This document shows positions 59,336 through 64,000 of a stretch of 64,000 nucleotides of DNA, piece after piece (position 1 is the stretch's first letter; each line of letters begins with the position of its first letter). Origin of the DNA: Nyssa sinensis. Lineage: Eukaryota; Streptophyta; Magnoliopsida; Cornales; Nyssaceae. The stretch spans positions 7,346,418 through 7,410,417 of the forward strand of contig CM018051.1 of assembly GCA_008638375.1 (NCBI GenBank). Direction: 5' to 3'. The position numbers and the translations under genes were made by a program. The notes below the pieces were generated by a model, which was not told the origin of the DNA, made no database searches, and saw nothing but the letters and a program-made list of their open reading frames with translations.

Positions 59336-61905
59336 TTAGAACCTGTCGATGCCTTCTACCAAGGCCATCGCCGATTTGCTGCCCTCATAGTTCACCGAAG
59401 AAGACAGCTCTTTCATAATTCTCTGCAGTCTTTTTGCTGATTTATCTGCCCTGTCTTTCTCCGAGGCAGTACTAAAGCAGGGTCGAGCATTGCACATTAC
59501 TATGTCTCTAAATAAATCCATCAACCGATCCTCAAAACCAGCACAGGGGACCCCTAGCAGCTTACTGACCTTCCCCAATTTCCTGAGAACCCACCCATCT
59601 AATAATCTCTGTTGATGGCAGTATATGTCGGTTGGATACTCCTCTTCATTCTGGGGCAAACCATTCTGATACCCCTCCGGCAGAACAATTGCCAATGGAT
59701 TATAGTCGTTCACATTTTCTGCGATTTCCCGATTCCGCAATTCCATTCCCCCCCCCCCTGTTTGGCTGAACAGACCGACATGTCCTGACCTGATACCAAT
59801 TCTTCTTCTGCTGCAAAAGAGCTTCCTACTGCTGCGTCAATTTGGAGAGCGTCTTTACAGAAATTGCTTTCCAAATACTGGATGAATTTGCGTTCATCTA
59901 ATATGCTATTGTGGTCTGAGTCTTGCCATTCTGAAAAATCATCTACTTGAGCTGCCAAAGTCACCTCTTTTTCCTTTGCCTTGTTCTTTCCCTACGCCAC
60001 TTCCGTGGCTTCTTCCATATCTGCTTTAGGAGCATTCTCACGAACATTCCCAGTTTTGTTCCTTCCGTTGGCAGCCAAGAGTATAACTGGTGGAGTGGAG
60101 TCGGTTTGTTTATTTCTTGTAAAAGGGTTGCGCCCCGAAGTGGGCTCTGTATCCTTTGAAGGGATCAAAGACCGTCTATTATTGTAGTGGGGCTCTGAAC
60201 CTGGGCTCATTCTGGGCCGTACCAGTCCATCCCTTGTGACTTCTATTGGTTTGAGCCCAGTAGGTGCATTCCTTATGCATTTCCCCCTCTGATAGCCCCC
60301 CAGGCCTGGTAGAGTGGCCCAATCGTCTTTTAGAACCTTCAGCCGAATGAGGTTGGCCCAACCCAGGCGGCCCAAACGGCCCAAAGCGGAGCGCGAGTTT
60401 ATTGCTCCTCCCATTGCCCCACGATCTCAGCTCTTCTTGGCTCTTCTTATTTTGGTGATGGCCCATACCAGTCGACCCGATTTTACAACTAGGAAAGTAC
60501 CCGACGCCCGCTTCTCCCCTTTTTCTCCAATCTTCTGGAATATTCCTGTCCACAGGCGTCCTTATCTCATTTCGACGGGATTTGAATTTGAAGTTGGTAA
60601 TTCCTGCGCGAGGAGATGGTACAGACTGACGAAGGCAGCTGATGTCAAGCCGGATTGCCAAAGACGTCAGGTGTCAAGGCTGGCGCTAGATGAGGGCACG
60701 GACTGACAAGGGCGGCTGATGTCTAGGTGGGATTGTCGATGACGTCGGATGTCAGGGTTGTGTCTAGATGGCGTACGCGATCTAGTCACGTGGGAACTCA
60801 TCACTGCCTTTCCATCATTGCCGTTCGCCGCTGCCATGACCAGCCGACATGGAGCATCCTCAGAGCACACCGGGCCAGCTTCCAACCAGATCGAAAGAGC
60901 GAAAGACCACCTTCCACACTTGATGCTAAGAGATGCAGGGATGTTGTCCGGTCGGCTTCTGACCAGCATTCTTGCCCATCGCAGGTGGCGACGCTCGGCT
61001 GTGTCCTCGTCCAGAGTTACAAACTGGCCACAATGATCCCCCATGGCACGGAAGACCTCCAAGCTCCAGAGAAAAGCTAGTAATCCCATAAACCTTAGCC
61101 ATATTAGACTTTCCTCTTCCAATCCCGAGTAGCAACCTGACGGGGACCACGGTAGCAGAGTCACAGTTAATCCTTCAAAGAACCAATTTCTCTGATTGAG
61201 AATCCGATGGGCTTCCTCTACCGTCGGCAGCTCGAAAAGAAACCAAGCTCCGTTTAAAACCAACACCTGCAGCCCCTGCTTGAATCCACCAGTTGTTGAG
61301 AGCCCAGTTTTTTATTTTTGACATGTTTGGAACTAGGGTATTCAGGTCACCTACTCTAGCCTAGTAAGCATCTGCGAAGGTGATTAAGGCGGCTTTCACA
61401 AGAACCCAAATGGACCTCAATGTCTTCGGGGACATTGACTGGCTTCGCTTCCACTAACACAGGTTCCGCCAGCCAATCTTTGATTCGACAGACCTCCAAG
61501 TATGTTCCTCTGGGGATCAAAGCAGGTCTGGGTTTGGATAAGCCGAACGACCTGAAAAGCTTGAGCGTATATCGACCATCCCCCTCCCGGTTCTTCTTCC
61601 GGCAAAAATAAGTGACGAACCCCCCTTTGGGAGCTACCCTCAAGCCGTATGAAGCTCCCCCACAGATTTAATCCTTTCGTCAAGAAAATGCTTCGGCTTC
61701 TCCCGTGCACACTAATTGGAAGCACAACTCTCCGATTTCTTGTTGAGAGAGCGTCCAAGGTGGTACAGATCCATTTGAGCTCCCATCGTAACACCCAAAT
61801 CCTTCTGACCACCCCTGACCCGCTTTCCACAATTTGAAAAAGCTCACCTGGCGATTCCAGATCAAGAACGACATCAAAAGATTTTTCACTGATTTGTGCG
61901 AACAT
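59336..61905 (-). pseudogene. LINE ORF1 (DUF4283-type RNA-binding protein), broken
   Basis: It starts MFAQISEKSFDVVLDLES. The middle part has GAWFLFELPTVEEAHRILNQ and LIWLRFMGLLAFLWSLEVFR, the DUF4283 pattern of plant LINE ORF1 proteins. The last part ends ALVEGIDRF with a stop at 59336, 12 bases before the ORF2 start codon. Several frame changes (near 60.7-61.4 kb and 59.7-60.4 kb) disrupt it. Confidence 0.75.
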
Positions 61906-62097
61906 TACGCTATGCGATCAACCCGTCATCGCCCCTCTCTTGCCATTCTTAGTGATAATAATTTCCCAAATACCAATTTGACTAGTTAACTACCATCCCC
62001 ATCCCCATCCCCGGAGTCCCCACCAATACTATTCTACCGCACCTTGCCCTTCTATCTATTAGCCAACCACGTCTGACTTTCAAATACAGGTAAGGTA

Positions 62098-62565
62098 ATC
62101 CAGAAGAAAAGTATCTCACTCTAGCTCTCTGTTATTATGGGGAAGGTGAGGACTTGGCTTCTTTGAATTTGCTGAGGAAATTGTTTAGTAGGGAGGATCC
62201 GAATTGTGTTCGTGCTTTTTAATGGCTTCAAAGAATTGAGGGGAAAACCCTAATTATGTGGAAGAAGGGATAAATTTTTCTCGGAAAGCCATTCAAAATT
62301 TGCAGGGCAGATGCGATCAGATGGTAGGTTTTGCCAATTGTTTGTTGTGCATCTCACTTTCAGTCCATTTGTGGCTGATTCTGAGAGAATCAGGCAGCAA
62401 TCGGAGGCACTTCAGTCCCTGGAAAACGTTGGGAGAATGACAAGAATGAGAGAACCCAAAATTATTTATCATCTCAGATTAGAAAATGCTGAACAGAGGA
62501 AGTTGGATGGCTCGAACCATGTACTTGCATTTACTTCAAAAGATGCCCATAAAAGATTCCTTTGA
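62098..62565 (+). pseudogene. Fragment of a NPGR-type TPR gene (No Pollen Germination Related), decayed
   Basis: Three frames in succession spell a TPR protein of this family: NPEEKYLTLALCYYGEGEDL then LNLLRKLFSREDPNCVRAF; EEGINFSRKAIQNLQGRCDQ then MVGFANCLL; and DSERIRQQSEALQSLENVGR, MTRMREPKIIYHLRLENAEQ. They are separated by frameshifts and stops. The end (KLD directly followed by GSN) looks internally deleted. No introns are apparent within the 470 bp, consistent with a retrocopy but not proof. Intact relatives are calmodulin-binding TPR proteins. Antisense to VIR. Confidence 0.65.
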
Positions 62566-62849
62566 ATAAACACCTTTGATTAACCCTAATCATTTATCCT
62601 TCGTAAAAGGAAAAGGACCAAGTTCACCTTAGAGGCATCTATTGGAAAGATGCTTGTAAAACCCTCAATGAATGTCCTTGTTGGAGCAATGCTTTTATTT
62701 CAACTTTACTTAGGCTAGCTGGTTATGATGATGATGAGTGTGCATCTATGTAGTATACGTTGGAGCCCATCTTCTCTCCTCTTTCCCCTTTCTAGAATCC
62801 TCCCATTGTCGACTTAGAATAACACCATTCCCTCTTCTTTTGAAATTTA

Positions 62850-63860
62850 AATGTCCGACACTATCAGATAATATTGGAGTCCGTACCCAGCCAAATCAAA
62901 CCCCATCCAACGACCCATGTATCTCGTGCACATGAACATCCATCAACCCCATCCCATTTCTCATCGCCATTGTTGAAGTTGTATCCAACCTCTGCAACAA
63001 GCTAGGATTTAAAAAACATGGGCCAATTTCTGCCCACACCGAAGTCTCGAACCTCCAATCCCTCACCCCCAACTTCAACATTAGCAAAATCGAACTAATC
63101 GAGGAATTAACCAACGCCCTAGCCCACCAAAGGTGTCATCTCCTCTCCACATCCTCATTTGTTTGAACAAAGCTTTTGCATTTGTTTCCCAATGCACAAA
63201 AGGCCTCTTTGCTCCACAAGAAACGAGGTAGACCCATAAACCGAACCCAAACCAGCCAAAGCTCTCTCCCTTCCTTTGTACAACCGCCCTCTACGCCCCA
63301 ACAATCTAGGAAGATTGGCTCCCATTCAAACACCCAATTTCTCACGGCCAGAATCCTCTCAACCACCTCCTTGGATGGAAACTCAAATAGGAGAAATGAC
63401 CATGCATAACGACCACCCTCCCGCCTGCAATCACTCCCCACCTTCTTGTCACCCATTGATGAACTTTGCAAGTTTCCAAGTGTACGACACCAAAATCTTC
63501 ATAGTCATCATCGCCAACCTAATTGTTGAAATCCTTCACCCACCTTGTTCCATCCTCCCCCCTTATCCATTTCTGAGATAAAGACGTTTCGCCCCAATCG
63601 ACTGGACCTCTCTTTGATCTTGATAAATTCTCCCATCACATTCTCCCTCTTCCAAAACCACAATGATCAATTCCTCCCATGGACATTTCATGAAGTTCAT
63701 CACAGAATTGCTTAGCATCTCGTCTTCCAAAGTATCGCACACTCTGTACAACACCTGAGCCCTCATTCCGTAACCGACACCATCCATTTCCCATAACTTT
63801 CATCCTCTGAGACTTCAAAAGTCTTACCTCCGTCTTGAGCTATCATCGACGGTTTCTGAG
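62850..63860 (-). mobile_element. Partial L1-type LINE (ORF1, DUF4283-like)
   Basis: The minus-strand frame 63471-63136 reads AWSFLLFEFPSKEVVERILA and LVWVRFMGLPRFLWSKEAFC. It is followed by a shifted frame (63114-62896) with SISSILLMLKLGVRDWRF and DVHVHEIHGSLDGV. The pattern parallels ORF1 of the neighbouring LINE, but the sequence is clearly different, so it is a separate element. ORF2 is absent. Confidence 0.7.
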
Positions 63861-64000
63861 AGTTCACCTTCTCTTGGTCTTCCTTTTTGTCAGCTTGAAG
63901 TTGACACAATCATTACTACGTTTGTTCCTTTCTTGATAATCGAGGGGGAGACACCCTAATGTATATGCTTCCTTTTCTTTAGTTGTTAAGTGAAATGAAC

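Larger units (their letters stand above)
55605..61950 (-). mobile_element. Nearly full-length L1-type LINE
   Basis: The order on the minus strand is ORF1 (about 61905-59336, DUF4283-like) and then ORF2 (59321 to about 55700, endonuclease, RT, zinc-binding tail). Poly(A) follows, seen as poly-T at about 55606-55622. It is sense-oriented with VIR. Frames are broken at several points, yet most motifs survive, so it is the youngest-looking LINE here. I could not find its target-site duplication. Confidence 0.85.
54130..64000 (-). other. Upstream VIR intron or 5' region, 9.9 kb to the window edge
   Basis: The missing VIR N-terminal codons were searched for on the minus strand and not found. Contents are a LINE tail (about 54346-54420, minus), a local direct repeat (54609-54985), a nearly full-length LINE (about 55605-61950), a NPGR-type pseudogene (62098-62565) and part of another LINE (about 62850-63860). 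Confidence 0.7.

Overview
The window is plant nuclear DNA, most probably from a woody eudicot. This rests on the intron-rich gene structure with GT-AG junctions, AT-rich non-coding DNA, and L1-type LINEs, Gypsy LTR elements, hAT MITEs and tRNA-derived SINEs of angiosperm type. The species cannot be fixed from the sequence alone.

The only host protein gene I can support is one very large minus-strand gene, 54129 down to 7085. It encodes the plant VIRILIZER protein (VIR, the VIRMA/KIAA1429 homologue), the large scaffold subunit of the nuclear mRNA m6A methyltransferase (writer) complex. I reconstructed 26 coding exons by matching conserved peptides, GT-AG junctions and reading-frame phase. They give about 2,171 codons. 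The N-terminal exon or exons, roughly 55-60 residues in other plants, lie beyond the right edge. About 6.5 kb of the 47 kb span is coding. Two exons each carry one extra base (near 23125 and 45124) that breaks an otherwise well-conserved frame. These are either assembly errors or signs that the copy is decaying.

Layout. 1-7084: AT-rich 3' flank with a long-inverted-repeat element (1924-2404), a possible degenerate solo LTR (4199-5333) and microsatellites, but no gene. 7085-10505: the C-terminal VIR exons, including the two large disordered-region exons. 10506-16922: intron with a SINE, a LINE fragment, a duplicated repeat and a hAT-like element. 16923-23447: exon clusters separated by LINE-bearing introns. 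23448-38605: two large introns around one 134-bp exon, holding a minus-strand LINE, an intact-ended hAT MITE, a degenerate Gypsy element and a further hAT element. 38606-46002: the middle and N-terminal exon clusters, with a 1.47-kb solo LTR and two SINE heads in one intron. 46003-54005: intron with a nested pile (LINE split by an LTR retrotransposon that itself carries a SINE and a hAT element). 54130-64000: a more 5' intron of VIR, or its upstream region, with a nearly full-length L1 LINE (about 55.6-61.95 kb), a decayed fragment of a NPGR-type TPR gene, and part of another LINE ORF1.

I found no new multi-gene system. The most notable structures are the extreme transposon load inside what is probably an essential RNA-modification gene, the two candidate frameshifts, and a four-layer nested insertion with recognisable target-site duplications.
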